The notes: a model not told the origin generated them from the letters alone. DNA of 64,000 nucleotides from Fusibacter sp. 3D3 (GCF_001748365.1 NZ_BDHH01000010.1:62001-126000); one strand, 5' to 3'; positions 8,169-18,048 are shown, counted from the stretch's first letter. Numbers and translations: made by a program.

Positions 8169-9680
8169 ATGAATACAGATCAGATCAAGGATGCATTACA
8201 TAGATTCGATGAAGCTCAGGGCAAGATTAAAGCTTTGAACTATGCGATGTCTATGTTGTTTTGGGATGCTTCGACTGGAGCTCCTAAAAGTGGCGCCGAT
8301 GCAAGAAGTAAATCTATTGGAACAATGAGTGGTTTTTTATATCAATTAACTGTAAATGATCAACTAGATCAAGACTTGATACTCCTGATGGCAAACCTCG
8401 AGTCACTTGATGAAATAAGACGTGTCTCCGTGAGTGAAGCCAAAAAAGAATATGATAAACTCACAAAAATACCAATGCATGAATTTCAAGCATACAATGA
8501 ACTGATTTCTAAATCTTCGATGGTTTGGGAAGAAGCTAAAGCACAATCTGATTTCAAGATGTTTGAACCTTATCTCGAAAAGGTGATCAACACGCTTTTG
8601 AAATTTGCGGATTACCGAGGATTCGAGGGGCATCCTTATAACTTATATATCGATGATTTTGAACCAGGGATGTCAGTGGATCAACTCAATGTTTTTTTTG
8701 ATGAATTGAGAGCACGAGTGGTCCCTTTGCTCAAAAAAATATCGGATAAACAGCTTGAAATTCAAACGGATTTCATAAATAAAAGTTATCCGACGCATTT
8801 ACAAGATCAAGTTTCAAGGCAACTTTTAGACCTAATGAAATTTGATTTGGACAGAGGTATGCTCAAGGAAAGTGTTCATCCCTTTACGATGGGTGTTGAC
8901 ATTGATGATGTGAGGTTAACGACGCACTATTATGAAAACGACTTAGCATCAGCCATGCTGAGTACAGCTCATGAGGGCGGACATGCCATTTACGAACAAA
9001 ACATTGATCGTAAATTACAACCGACATTACTTGCGACGGGTACATCAAATGGGATTCATGAATCTCAATCGAGGATCTATGAAAACAATTTTTGTAAAAG
9101 CAAAGCGTTTGTTTCATATTTCTTACCGTATCTAAAGTCTGTCTTCCCTGAGCAATTAGAAGCGATTGACGTGGAAACCTTCTATAGGGGGCTCAACAAA
9201 GTTGAACCTTCATTTATCAGGATCGAAGCAGACGAATTAACCTACTCACTTCACATTATGATCAGATACGAAATTGAACTGGGATTAATTGATGGCACTA
9301 TCAAAGTAGGTGAATTGCCGAGCGTTTGGAACCAAAAAGTTAAAGACTACTTAGGCATTGTCCCCAAAAATGATGCTGAGGGCGTCCTACAGGACGTACA
9401 TTGGTCAGAAGGCTTATTTGGCTATTTCCCTACCTACGCGCTAGGAAGTGCTTATGCCGCTCAAATTGCGCACTATATGGGCAAGGAGATCGATATCGAA
9501 GCCTGTCTTTCAAGAGGTGATTTTGAACCGTTGACAAAATGGTTAAACAATAAAGTGCATCAATATGGTGCCTTAAAAAAACCAAATGAGTTAATTGAGC
9601 TCATTACAGGAGAGCGTTTAAATTCTAAGTATTACTGTGACTATTTAGAAGAGAAGTTTTCGAAGGTTTATGAACTTTAA
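8169..9680 (+). CDS. M32 family metallocarboxypeptidase (carboxypeptidase Taq type)
   Basis: 503 aa, the standard M32 length. The zinc site HEGGH is at about 268-272 (STAHEGGHAIYEQ). The M32 blocks GIHESQSRIYENNF, PSFIRIEADELTYSLHIM, VPKNDAEGVLQDVHW and GLFGYFPTYALGSAYAAQ are all present. It should remove C-terminal residues from peptides in the cytosol. A GGGAG site lies 9 nt before the ATG. The next gene, PPi-PFK, follows after 35 bp and may share the transcript. A TATAAT at 8099-8104 is a possible -10. Confidence 0.95.
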   Translation: MNTDQIKDALHRFDEAQGKIKALNYAMSMLFWDASTGAPKSGADARSKSIGTMSGFLYQLTVNDQLDQDLILLMANLESLDEIRRVSVSEAKKEYDKLTKIPMHEFQAYNELISKSSMVWEEAKAQSDFKMFEPYLEKVINTLLKFADYRGFEGHPYNLYIDDFEPGMSVDQLNVFFDELRARVVPLLKKISDKQLEIQTDFINKSYPTHLQDQVSRQLLDLMKFDLDRGMLKESVHPFTMGVDIDDVRLTTHYYENDLASAMLSTAHEGGHAIYEQNIDRKLQPTLLATGTSNGIHESQSRIYENNFCKSKAFVSYFLPYLKSVFPEQLEAIDVETFYRGLNKVEPSFIRIEADELTYSLHIMIRYEIELGLIDGTIKVGELPSVWNQKVKDYLGIVPKNDAEGVLQDVHWSEGLFGYFPTYALGSAYAAQIAHYMGKEIDIEACLSRGDFEPLTKWLNNKVHQYGALKKPNELIELITGERLNSKYYCDYLEEKFSKVYEL

Positions 9681-9715
9681 GCCTCGAACAAGAATTGTGA
9701 TTAGGAGGAAATAAT

Positions 9716-10942
9716 ATGAGTCAACAAGTATTAAAAGGTAATTTATTAGTCGCACAAGGTGGCGGTCCAACAGCGGTGATCAACCAGTCCATGGTAGGTG
9801 TTGTCCTTGAAGCTAGAAGATATGCTCAAGTGGAAAGAATTTATGGTGCAGTACATGGCGTTGAAGGCATCGTAAACGAAGAATTCATGGATTTGACTAG
9901 GGAAACGGTTGCTAACCTTGAAGCGGTTGCAGCGACACCTTCTTCAGGATTACTATCCACACGTGTTAAGCCGACACCAGAATTTTGTAAAAAAATGTTT
10001 GAATCTATGAAAGCACATAATATCAGATTTTTCTTCTACATCGGCGGTAACGATTCTTCTGATACCGTTAGAATTGTCAATGAAGAAGCAAAAAGTCAAA
10101 ATTATGAATTCAGAGCGGTTCACATTCCTAAAACAGTGGATAATGACCTCGTAATCAACGATCATACGCCTGGCTTTGGCTCGGCTGCAAGATATGTTGC
10201 ATCAGCATTTGCAGGCATTAATTATGACAACAGAGCTTTATCTGGCGTTTATATTGGCGTGATCATGGGCAGACATGCAGGCTTTTTAACAGGTGCTTCT
10301 GCACTTGGTAGAGTGTTTGAAGATGATGGTCCGCATTTAATTTACTTCCCAGAAAAACCCTTTATCATCGAAAGCTTCCTTGCAGATGTCAAAGGTGTTT
10401 ATGAGAAACATGGCAGATGTATCGTGGCAGTTTCTGAAGGGATTCAAGATGAAACCGGCGAAGCAATCGTCACGAAACTCCAAGATAATGTCGAAAGAGA
10501 TGCACATGGTAATGTTCAATTATCAGGTACTGGTGCACTTGGCGATTTATTAGTAGCAGAAGTTAAAGCGAAACTTGGCATTGGTAGAGTTAGAGCGGAT
10601 ACTTTAGGTTATATGCAAAGATCTTTCTTAGGTTGTGTGTCTGATACGGATCAAAAAGAGGCTAGAGAAGTTGCTGAAAAAGCAGTTCAATATGCTCTAA
10701 TTGACAACCTAGATGGTTCAGTGGTTATGGAGAGAACAGGCGATTATGCAGTGAGCTATAGACTTGTTGATCTTAAAGAAGTTGCTGCAAAGACGAAGCA
10801 TATGCCAGCAGAATTTATGAATGCAGAAGGCAACAATGTGACAGATGCATTTATCAAATATGCAAAACCCTTGATTGGATCTGGCTTCAACCCAGGCGCA
10901 AAATTAAGAGCGCCAATGGTTGCGAAAATATTAAATAAATAG
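9716..10942 (+). CDS. pfp: PPi-dependent 6-phosphofructokinase
   Basis: 408 aa. Diagnostic blocks are AQGGGPTAVINQS (N-terminal phosphate loop), IGGNDSSDT (~109-117), PKTVDND (~138), GFGSAARYVAS and MGRHAGFLTG (~184). The Asp in the GGND block and the Lys in PKTVDND are the residues that in this superfamily mark use of pyrophosphate rather than ATP. The enzyme should reversibly phosphorylate fructose 6-phosphate with PPi in glycolysis. A GGAGG site precedes the ATG. A hairpin terminator follows. Substrate preference is inferred from motifs only. Confidence 0.92.
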   Translation: MSQQVLKGNLLVAQGGGPTAVINQSMVGVVLEARRYAQVERIYGAVHGVEGIVNEEFMDLTRETVANLEAVAATPSSGLLSTRVKPTPEFCKKMFESMKAHNIRFFFYIGGNDSSDTVRIVNEEAKSQNYEFRAVHIPKTVDNDLVINDHTPGFGSAARYVASAFAGINYDNRALSGVYIGVIMGRHAGFLTGASALGRVFEDDGPHLIYFPEKPFIIESFLADVKGVYEKHGRCIVAVSEGIQDETGEAIVTKLQDNVERDAHGNVQLSGTGALGDLLVAEVKAKLGIGRVRADTLGYMQRSFLGCVSDTDQKEAREVAEKAVQYALIDNLDGSVVMERTGDYAVSYRLVDLKEVAAKTKHMPAEFMNAEGNNVTDAFIKYAKPLIGSGFNPGAKLRAPMVAKILNK

Positions 10943-10961
10943 GGCTAAATATCCCTTTCCT

Positions 10962-10993
10962 AAAACGGTACACAAAATGTGTGCCGTTTTTTT
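10962..10993 (+). terminator. intrinsic terminator after PPi-PFK
   Basis: Stem AAAACGGTACACA / TGTGTGCCGTTTT with a short AAA loop, followed by T residues. Confidence 0.9.
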
Positions 10994-11131
10994 AAAATAG
11001 ATCATAAGATGATTTTTTCAACAGTTTAAGGGTATCCATCCTATATTGAGTATGATGAAATCAATGGACAATGTGGAATGCAACTATTTCCGAAGCTTTA
11101 TTGGACAATGATAGATACAAGGAGGCAATAA

Positions 11132-12493
11132 ATGAAAGTGCTATTTAGACAGCAACAAAATTTTTATAAGAGTGGCTTAACACGATCTGTAAACTTTCGG
11201 ATTAACCAATTGACGAAGCTCAAAGAGGGCATTTTGGTGTATGAAAAAGAAATATTGGATGCTCTTCAAAAAGACCTTGGGAAACCCCACTTTGAGGGCT
11301 ATGCCACAGAAGTTGGATTTGTACTCGATAGTATATCGGATATGATCAAACATTTGCCTGAGTGGTCCAAGGATCAGCATGTTAAAACACCATTGCATCA
11401 GCCCATGGCGAAAAGTTACTACAAGTACGATCCCTATGGAACCGTTTTGATTGTAGCGCCTTTCAACTATCCGTTTCAACTCTTAATAGAGCCATTAATT
11501 GGTGCAATGGCTGCAGGAAATACCGCTATTTTGAAGCCATCGGAGTATACACCTTATACAGAGGCTGTTATTTTAAAATTGATCTCAAAATTATTTGATC
11601 CGAATTACATTGCTGTGGTTACAGGGGGGCGTGAGGCCACAACAGAGCTGATTAACTTACCCTTCGATTATATATTCTTTACAGGGAGTGTGCCTGTGGG
11701 TAAGGTTGTTATGAGAGCCGCTGCAGAAAATTTAGTGCCTGTTACACTTGAACTAGGAGGCAAAAGTCCTGTTATTGTCCATAAAGATGCTCATGTTAAA
11801 GTTGCAGCAAAACGCATTGCTTGGGGCAAATTTATGAATGCAGGACAAATCTGTGTGGCACCAGATTATGTTTATGTACACAAGTCGATAGAAAAAGCTT
11901 TCATAGATGAACTTACAAATGTTCTTGTGGATTTCTATGGAATCGCGCCTATAAAGAGTCCAGATTATTGCCGCATTGTAAATGAGAGGCATTTTGATCG
12001 AATTACGGCACTTATAGATCATAGCAAGGTAATCATTGGCGGACAATACGATCGCGCAGAACGCTTTATTGCACCAACTGTGATGAAGGGGGTCGAGTGG
12101 TCAGATGCAGTGATGAAAGACGAAATCTTTGGTCCAGTGCTCCCGCTTTTAACTTATGAAAATCTAGAAGAGGTCATCGATGAGGTGAGAGCACACCCGA
12201 AACCACTGGCATTTTATGTGTTTTCGGAAAATGAAAAGATACAGGACTTGCTCATGGAACAGATTGCTTTTGGTGGTGGTTGTATCAATGATACGATTTC
12301 ACATGTGGCATCCTCATCGTTGCCATTTGGCGGCGTTGGGCATTCCGGTATGGGGTCTTATCATGGACACGATAGCTTTTTAACCTTTTCACATCGCAAA
12401 AGCATCTTGAAAAAGTCAACGAAGTTGGATTTGTCGTTGATTTATCCACCTTATAAAAACAATATAAAATGGGTGAAAAAATTATTGAAATAA
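11132..12493 (+). CDS. NAD(P)-dependent aldehyde dehydrogenase (ALDH3-like)
   Basis: 453 aa, matching the shorter class-3 ALDH size rather than ~500 aa. Visible motifs are the cofactor region APFNYPFQL and LKPSEYTPYTE, FFTGSVPVG, the catalytic Glu in LELGGKSPVIV (~205), the catalytic Cys in NAGQICVAPDYV (~240) and EIFGPVLP. The C-terminus has the extended basic tail of class-3 enzymes. It should oxidise aldehydes to acids. An AAGGAGG site precedes the ATG. It stands alone and shares a bidirectional terminator with the convergent two-component operon. Substrate is not predictable from sequence. Confidence 0.93.
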   Translation: MKVLFRQQQNFYKSGLTRSVNFRINQLTKLKEGILVYEKEILDALQKDLGKPHFEGYATEVGFVLDSISDMIKHLPEWSKDQHVKTPLHQPMAKSYYKYDPYGTVLIVAPFNYPFQLLIEPLIGAMAAGNTAILKPSEYTPYTEAVILKLISKLFDPNYIAVVTGGREATTELINLPFDYIFFTGSVPVGKVVMRAAAENLVPVTLELGGKSPVIVHKDAHVKVAAKRIAWGKFMNAGQICVAPDYVYVHKSIEKAFIDELTNVLVDFYGIAPIKSPDYCRIVNERHFDRITALIDHSKVIIGGQYDRAERFIAPTVMKGVEWSDAVMKDEIFGPVLPLLTYENLEEVIDEVRAHPKPLAFYVFSENEKIQDLLMEQIAFGGGCINDTISHVASSSLPFGGVGHSGMGSYHGHDSFLTFSHRKSILKKSTKLDLSLIYPPYKNNIKWVKKLLK

Positions 12494-12496
12494 AAT

Positions 12497-12546
12497 AACC
12501 GCCCATTTCCAGCACTCACTTAGAGTAATTGGAAATGGGCGGTTTT
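12497..12546. terminator. bidirectional terminator
   Basis: Long stem with arms AACCGCCCATTTCC (12497-12510) and GGAAATGGGCGGTT (12531-12544) between convergent genes. Confidence 0.88.
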
Positions 12547-12550
12547 ACAT

Positions 12551-13243
12551 TTAAATGATCTTGTATCCAACGCCCCAAACGGTTTCTATGAAAGTGGTGT
12601 TTGGCGAAACGGCTTCTATTTTTTCCCTTATGCGCTTGACATGTACTGTAACCGTAAACGCATCTCCCAACGAATCGTATTTCCACACGCGTTCATAAAT
12701 TTCTTCTTTTGAGAACACACGACCTCTATTTTTAGCGAGAAGCACGATAATTTCAAATTCTTTTGGCGTGAGATCTAAAAGTTCGCCCATTACCGAAAAA
12801 GTTTTGGTCATTTCGTTGATGACCATATCTCTGATGACGATATTGGAATCTTCATAGGAGCCATCTTGAGCTGATTTCATCTTCTGATAACGTCTGAGAT
12901 GTGCCTTCACTCTGGCGATGAGTTCACTGGTACTAAAGGGTTTCGTCATGTAGTCATCCGCACCTACACCGAGGCCAAGGACGATATCCATATCTTGATC
13001 CTTGGCAGAAATAATGATGATGGGGATGTCTTTAACCGATTGAATGCGTTTACAAATATCAATCCCGTTGCCTTTTGGGAGCATTAAGTCCAAAATAATG
13101 AGGTTGACATTTTCAAGCATGGGAATAATCTTTGTTAAATCGCCAGTTTCCTCGATGACGACTTCGTAACCATTGATTTCAAGATAATCCTTTTGAAGAC
13201 GTGCAATACTCTGATCATCTTCAATAATGAGTATTTTTTCCAT
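12551..13243 (-). CDS. OmpR/PhoB-family response regulator
   Basis: 230 aa. Receiver domain (1-120) with the acidic pair EDD near 8-10, phospho-acceptor D52 in LIILDLMLP and Lys in YMTKPFS. Winged-helix DNA-binding domain (~130-228) with LLDLTPKEFEIIVLLAKNRG and VTVHVKRIREKIE. Its start lies within the tail of the kinase region, preceded by AGGAG; 8 nt separate it from the upstream kinase gene, so the two are one operon with kinase first. Target genes are unknown. Confidence 0.95.
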   Translation of the reverse strand: MEKILIIEDDQSIARLQKDYLEINGYEVVIEETGDLTKIIPMLENVNLIILDLMLPKGNGIDICKRIQSVKDIPIIIISAKDQDMDIVLGLGVGADDYMTKPFSTSELIARVKAHLRRYQKMKSAQDGSYEDSNIVIRDMVINEMTKTFSVMGELLDLTPKEFEIIVLLAKNRGRVFSKEEIYERVWKYDSLGDAFTVTVHVKRIREKIEAVSPNTTFIETVWGVGYKII

Positions 13244-13251
13244 ATATTCTC

Positions 13252-14682
13252 CTATTCTTCATCGTAAGCCATTAAACGCATTGAAACCGTTAAACCTTTA
13301 GAATCATTACTATATGCGCTTATACGACCACCATGTGATTCGATAATATCTTTACAGATGCTGAGACCAATACCACTGCCTTTGATATTGAGATTTCTAG
13401 ATTTGTCAGATCGGTAGAAGCGCTCAAAGACTTTATTGAGGTCGTCTTCATTGAGGCCGATACCATTGTCTGAAATATTGATAAAGACACCGTCATCATC
13501 TTGATTCGCTAAGATGATTATTTCTAAAGGCTCATTGCTCCTGTATTTGATCGAATTTCCGATGATGTTGATAAAAACACGCATGAGCTTTTCAGGGTCA
13601 GCGAAAACATGAGTATCTTTAATGATGTAATGGAGCGAAAGGCTCCCCCCAATCTTCTTAACATCGGATTCAAGGGCGTCTAAACAATCGTATAAGAAAT
13701 TTCTGAGATTAATCTTTTGACGATTGAGCTGAATACCTTGCTGATCGTATTTGGCGATTACGGATAAATCGTTTATGAGGCTTTCGATCATATAAGTCTT
13801 GGCCTCGATGGTATCCAAGTATTCTTTTTTCGTAATTTCCGTTTGGGCAACGCCGTCTTTCAAACCTTGGATATAGCCTCGGATAGAGGTGATCGGTGTT
13901 CTTAAATCATGTGATATATTGGCGATGATTTCTTTCTTTTCAAGTTCTAAAGTCTGTTGTTTTTCGACAGATTTCTTTAGAGACTGTCTCATGCGTTCAA
14001 TACTGCTTGCAAGCTCATCAAAGTCGTCGTTCTCATAATATTCTAGATTTGCATTGAGGTTACCTCGACCGATCTCATTCGTGGTAAAGGTCAATTTACG
14101 GATACTACGCTTCAGCGGATTTGAAATCCATGAAAGGATAATGGAAAGCACGGCCACGTTGAATACGGTATAGAGCATTAAGAAGACCCGCTCGGATAGT
14201 GAGTAAGCCATGTCCAGTCTCGTGCTGTCAATTAAGAGCTTTATATCAATTGGACCTGCATTTAGACGTTCATAATGATGATGTTGGAGCGAGTATCTTT
14301 CATGTGGCGCATTTTCCAGTCGACCATCGAATAAGAATTTTTCAAAAATATTATTGTACTGAATTTGCTCAGAATACGTTGAATAATATAATGCGTTGTT
14401 CTCATAAACTTCAATGATTAAAAAAGAGGTGCTGTAGTCTTTTGATTCGTGCTTGAACCTTTCAGTGAGAAAAAATTCTGATGAATTGCTGTAGGGGGCA
14501 ACGAATCCCTCAAATTCACTAGATACTTTTGAAAAATTGTTAAAAATATCATAGTAAGTGTCAAAAAAGTGAATGAAATTCAGATTGTCGCTCAAAAAAT
14601 TACTGGTGACCATTGTTGTGGCAATGGCAGGAATCACAATGATCAATATGAGCGAGATGATAAATTTAGTTCTTATTTTCAT
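13252..14682 (-). CDS. sensor histidine kinase (TM-extracellular-TM-HAMP-HisKA-HATPase)
   Basis: 476 aa. TM1 at ~7-27, an extracellular sensor region of ~135 residues, TM2 at ~165-186, and HAMP to ~235. Phospho-acceptor H258 lies in NISHDLRTPITSIRGY. ATPase boxes follow: N box INIIGNSIKY, G1 DNGIGL, F box FERFYRSD and G2 GSGIGLSIC. The sensor segment has no domain I recognise. A GAGGT site lies just upstream of the ATG, with a TATAAT further upstream on the minus strand (near 14750). First gene of a two-gene operon. Confidence 0.95.
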   Translation of the reverse strand: MKIRTKFIISLILIIVIPAIATTMVTSNFLSDNLNFIHFFDTYYDIFNNFSKVSSEFEGFVAPYSNSSEFFLTERFKHESKDYSTSFLIIEVYENNALYYSTYSEQIQYNNIFEKFLFDGRLENAPHERYSLQHHHYERLNAGPIDIKLLIDSTRLDMAYSLSERVFLMLYTVFNVAVLSIILSWISNPLKRSIRKLTFTTNEIGRGNLNANLEYYENDDFDELASSIERMRQSLKKSVEKQQTLELEKKEIIANISHDLRTPITSIRGYIQGLKDGVAQTEITKKEYLDTIEAKTYMIESLINDLSVIAKYDQQGIQLNRQKINLRNFLYDCLDALESDVKKIGGSLSLHYIIKDTHVFADPEKLMRVFINIIGNSIKYRSNEPLEIIILANQDDDGVFINISDNGIGLNEDDLNKVFERFYRSDKSRNLNIKGSGIGLSICKDIIESHGGRISAYSNDSKGLTVSMRLMAYDEE

Positions 14683-14874
14683 GATTACCTCATTTGTATC
14701 TCAAAAGTGGTCAGCGAAAGTCGCTTTATTTGTCTTCTCCTTTATTATATTATAACATCCTGTCATTTTTCTAAATGAAAAATTACAAATTAATAAATAA
14801 ATTAGGTTTTCTTAAAGAATTGGACTTTCAAAAAGTGCTATAATAAACCATAATCATGTGATGAGGAGAGACTA

Positions 14875-15795
14875 ATGTTCAAAAAAAAAGAAAATCAACC
14901 TTTGAGTTTAAAGGAAGCACACTACAAGTATGTATTGGAAGAAGACTTTGCGCACTATGCTGAATTTAAATCAAAGTTGGTTTATAAAACAAGAACCATC
15001 AGAGATCATGAAGTGCGTTATATAGAGAGAGGGGCAGGTCCACTACTCTTGATGTTACCGGGTTCAACTGGAAAAGCATTGTCTTTTTATGAGTACATAG
15101 AAGCATTTTCTGATAATTTCAGAACGGTTGCTATAGATTATCCCATCGTTGCATCGCTCAGTGAAATGAAGACGCTCATAACAGCCTTTATACTGGAAAT
15201 TAAAGTGCCTGAAACGCCGGTATACGTCATGGCAAATTCATTTGGCACTGTGATTCTTCAAGAAATACTGATAGAATCGCCTGAATTATTTGATCAAATT
15301 TTCTTTATTCATGGGATTAGTAAGGACGACTTAGTGTCTAAAAAAACCGTTAAGCTACACCAACGTTCTATCAAGAGCTTTTTAAAATCGGTTTCATTTC
15401 TCAATTATGAAAGTTTTCAGAGGAGATTTGGCAAAAGAATTCGAAAAAGTGTCAATATCTACCCAGATCATATCAGCATGAGACTTTTCTGGGAAGGGTT
15501 CTATGAAGAAATGATTTATGACACGACTCAAAATGAGATGATTTCAAATTATAGGTTCATGAAAGATTTTTGGACGAATAGGACTTATGATAAGGCTCAG
15601 TTTGAAAAAGTAATAAAGCCAGTCTTCATCATTGAATCTTTAACGGATATGGATGCAGAACGCTCTGAAAAATTGGCGCTTTGTTCGCTTTTTAAGGGAC
15701 ATGAGCTGTTCGTATTAAAAGGGGATGCCAATTTATCACTCATCAAAAATAAAGATGAAATTGTTGACTTGGTGCATCATAAGATTATTAAATAA
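14875..15795 (+). CDS. alpha/beta hydrolase fold protein
   Basis: 306 aa. The oxyanion strand reads LLLMLPGSTGKALSFYEYI, and the nucleophile elbow VMANSFGTVILQEIL carries Ser in N-S-F-G, so the usual leading Gly of GxSxG is Ala. The acid residue could be in ESLTDMDAERSE; a clear catalytic His is not obvious before the C-terminal HHKIIK. Lid helices are basic. Specific substrate unknown. GAGGAGAG precedes the ATG, and an extended -10 (TGCTATAAT, TATAAT at 14839-14844) lies about 30 bp upstream. Single gene. The 205 bp after it show no feature I can support. Confidence 0.78.
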   Translation: MFKKKENQPLSLKEAHYKYVLEEDFAHYAEFKSKLVYKTRTIRDHEVRYIERGAGPLLLMLPGSTGKALSFYEYIEAFSDNFRTVAIDYPIVASLSEMKTLITAFILEIKVPETPVYVMANSFGTVILQEILIESPELFDQIFFIHGISKDDLVSKKTVKLHQRSIKSFLKSVSFLNYESFQRRFGKRIRKSVNIYPDHISMRLFWEGFYEEMIYDTTQNEMISNYRFMKDFWTNRTYDKAQFEKVIKPVFIIESLTDMDAERSEKLALCSLFKGHELFVLKGDANLSLIKNKDEIVDLVHHKIIK

Positions 15796-16000
15796 TGCTT
15801 AAAATAATATTATGATTCATTTACAGGGCACTATTTTAAATTTTATTATGTTAACATGGTATTAGGTATTCTAACTTACAAATTATAAGATAGACGATCA
15901 AGGACTTTCCGTAAAAACATCATATGGTAGCGGGTTGCTCAACTTTTGGACTTTGACACCCAAGCCATCAGTACAAAAAGAAAATTAGGAGGTAGAGATT

Positions 16001-16936
16001 ATGATTCAAATGATACTCAGCATGAATCCTATTGGTCAGTTGATCATAGGTGTGATTGTGATTATTTTGGTATTAACTGTTGTGGCACTTTTTAGAATAA
16101 AGGCAAGATATCTTGGCCTAATTTACGATATTGCTGAACATGAAAATCGAAATAATGCCGTTTTTAAAAATGAGATCAACAATGCCATTGTGGATGATTT
16201 TAAATCGGCACAATCTTTAAAAATTCAAGAAGTGAACACACCCTCTATTATTGATAAAAACATTAATCTATTCTTGAGTAAGACCTTGTTAGCAGAGCGA
16301 TTTGCTCAGAGAGCTTCGGCCCTTATGATCGTTTTAGGATTAGTGGGGACCTTCTTTGGTTTGACACTTTCCATTTCAGAACTGGTATCGCTTTTGAGCA
16401 ACACCAGCGAGGCGATTATTGGAGATGTGAATATGATCACGGGTGGTCTATTAAGCTCAATAAACGGGATGTCTGTGGCATTTGTGACTTCTTTATTTGG
16501 TATTACAGCTTCCATTTTAGTCAATCTATTGACGATTATATTTGGGATTCATGAAACACGAGAAAGTTACATTGCAGTCGCTGAAGAATATTTAGACAAT
16601 GTTTTAGGCCTTAAAATTCAAGACTTAACACATACTGATGAAAATGGTAAAACACCGCTTGAAAATGCATTTGAAGCACTTGGAGAGCAACTTACAAAGA
16701 GCCTAGATGATGTTTCGCAACAAATGAGCTATCGCTTAACGGTGGCCTCTTCCAATATGAAGGATACCGCTGAAACGATTGAGAAGAGCCTTTCGACATT
16801 TGATCAGTCCATTCAAACTTTTTCTCAAAACACGAGAGATTTTGCTGAGTTCAATCATCATTTAAAAACCAATATTCAAAGAATGTCAGTGGCATTTGAA
16901 GATTTGACGGATGGCATTAAGGAAAATCGGAAATAA
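16001..16936 (+). CDS. MotA/TolQ/ExbB-type proton channel protein (ZorA-like)
   Basis: 311 aa. One N-terminal TM (~10-32), a cytoplasmic stretch, then two adjacent TMs: LMIVLGLVGTFFGLTLSISEL and INGMSVAFVTSLFGITASIL. These contain the conserved Gly/Thr residues of MotA/TolQ channels. The last ~110 residues are a predicted coiled coil, shorter than the tail of Zorya ZorA. An AGGAGGT site precedes the ATG. The next gene, 24 bp downstream, is a MotB/OmpA-type partner, so together they should form an inner-membrane ion-driven motor anchored to peptidoglycan. No flagellar, ExbD/TonB, ZorC or ZorD genes are nearby. Function of the pair is unknown. Confidence 0.82.
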   Translation: MIQMILSMNPIGQLIIGVIVIILVLTVVALFRIKARYLGLIYDIAEHENRNNAVFKNEINNAIVDDFKSAQSLKIQEVNTPSIIDKNINLFLSKTLLAERFAQRASALMIVLGLVGTFFGLTLSISELVSLLSNTSEAIIGDVNMITGGLLSSINGMSVAFVTSLFGITASILVNLLTIIFGIHETRESYIAVAEEYLDNVLGLKIQDLTHTDENGKTPLENAFEALGEQLTKSLDDVSQQMSYRLTVASSNMKDTAETIEKSLSTFDQSIQTFSQNTRDFAEFNHHLKTNIQRMSVAFEDLTDGIKENRK

Positions 16937-16960
16937 GCTTGAAGTTTTAAGGAGGAGCAT

Positions 16961-17917
16961 ATGAAAGCGAGAAAAAGACGCATTCATCAGGTTGACCAAG
17001 AAAATTTCTGGCCTTCTTTTACAGATATGATCTCCACAATTGCCATTATTTTATTCTTCGTCATGTTTTTGATGTATATCAATAACATTGTCACAGGCAA
17101 GAGCTTGGAGTTCATGAAAAAAGATCTTGATGATACGCAAAAGCAATTAGAAGCAAGTAAACTGGAAATCAGTCAGGCTCAAGAAAATTTGAGACTTTTA
17201 AAGATTGATTTAGACAGTACCATGGCAGAGGTTCAACAGGGGCAGATTGCACTTAAATTATCTCAAGAAGAGATTGATGCTCAAAAGCAAATTATTGCCA
17301 GCAGTAATCAAGAACTGGGTAATTTGAGACAAAAACTTCAAGGTATAGCCGTTTTGAGATTGGATGTCCTCACAGCAGTTAAAGACAGTATAGAGGCGAA
17401 TATTGGTAAGACGAATACGGCTGGAGAGCCACTGGTTACCATAAGTGATACTGGTAATATCATTATCAATGAAAGCTTGGTTTTTGATACCGATTCTTAC
17501 GTCATTAAAGAAGGTGGAAAAGCACTATTAGATCAACTTGCAAAATCTTTTGAAGAAGTGCTTAAAGATCCTGAAATTAGATCCAGTATAGATTCGATCA
17601 ACATTCAAGGTCATACAGATGAACGGGGAACAGGTTCATATAATAGAGACTTGGGTTCTAAAAGAGCAACTGCGGTTGTCAACTATTTGATGGTATCCAA
17701 TTCAAACCTCGAGAGCCAATTTGGGAAGTACTTCTTAGCAAGTTCGTTCTCGGAATACCGAAAAGTGGTGACGGGTACAACAGACGAAGCTTATGCGCAA
17801 AATAGAAGAATTGAAATCAGTGTGATTCTAAAGGATTCGCATATTCAAGATGTTATTAATGAGTACTTACAAGAATCACTAAAAGCCTTTGAAAACACAC
17901 AGAATTCGGGGCAATAA
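16961..17917 (+). CDS. MotB/OmpA-type peptidoglycan-anchored motor partner (ZorB-like)
   Basis: 318 aa. A basic N-terminus leads into one TM (FWPSFTDMISTIAIILFFV) whose FTD aspartate is placed like the proton-carrying Asp of MotB/ZorB. A long coiled coil (~60-140) follows, then an OmpA-like domain (~165-300) with NIQGHTDERGTG, RDLGSKRATAVVNYL and AQNRRIEI. The OmpA domain should bind peptidoglycan outside the membrane. An AAGGAGGAG site lies upstream. Paired with the preceding channel gene and closed by a terminator at 17963-18009. Confidence 0.85.
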   Translation: MKARKRRIHQVDQENFWPSFTDMISTIAIILFFVMFLMYINNIVTGKSLEFMKKDLDDTQKQLEASKLEISQAQENLRLLKIDLDSTMAEVQQGQIALKLSQEEIDAQKQIIASSNQELGNLRQKLQGIAVLRLDVLTAVKDSIEANIGKTNTAGEPLVTISDTGNIIINESLVFDTDSYVIKEGGKALLDQLAKSFEEVLKDPEIRSSIDSINIQGHTDERGTGSYNRDLGSKRATAVVNYLMVSNSNLESQFGKYFLASSFSEYRKVVTGTTDEAYAQNRRIEISVILKDSHIQDVINEYLQESLKAFENTQNSGQ

Positions 17918-17962
17918 AACCAATTGAAGTGCGTCGTATAGGTCGCATAAATTTATAAAATT

Positions 17963-18009
17963 AAAGGTGCATGATTCAGTGTTAATGACACGTGATATGC
18001 ACCTTTTTT
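17963..18009 (+). terminator. intrinsic terminator after the motor pair
   Basis: Stem AAAGGTGCAT / ATGCACCTTT with a T run; loop of about 24 nt. Confidence 0.8.
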
Positions 18010-18048
18010 ATAACCCTAAAATGTCATTAACTCGTAATCTGAAATTCA

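Noticed and set aside
15880-15970. A c-di-GMP riboswitch-like piece (GGTAGCGGGTTGC) before the ZorA-like gene.
   Set aside because: Only this short string resembles a GEMM element; the GAAA tetraloop receptor side, the paired P1 arms and the conserved A-rich linker are not there.
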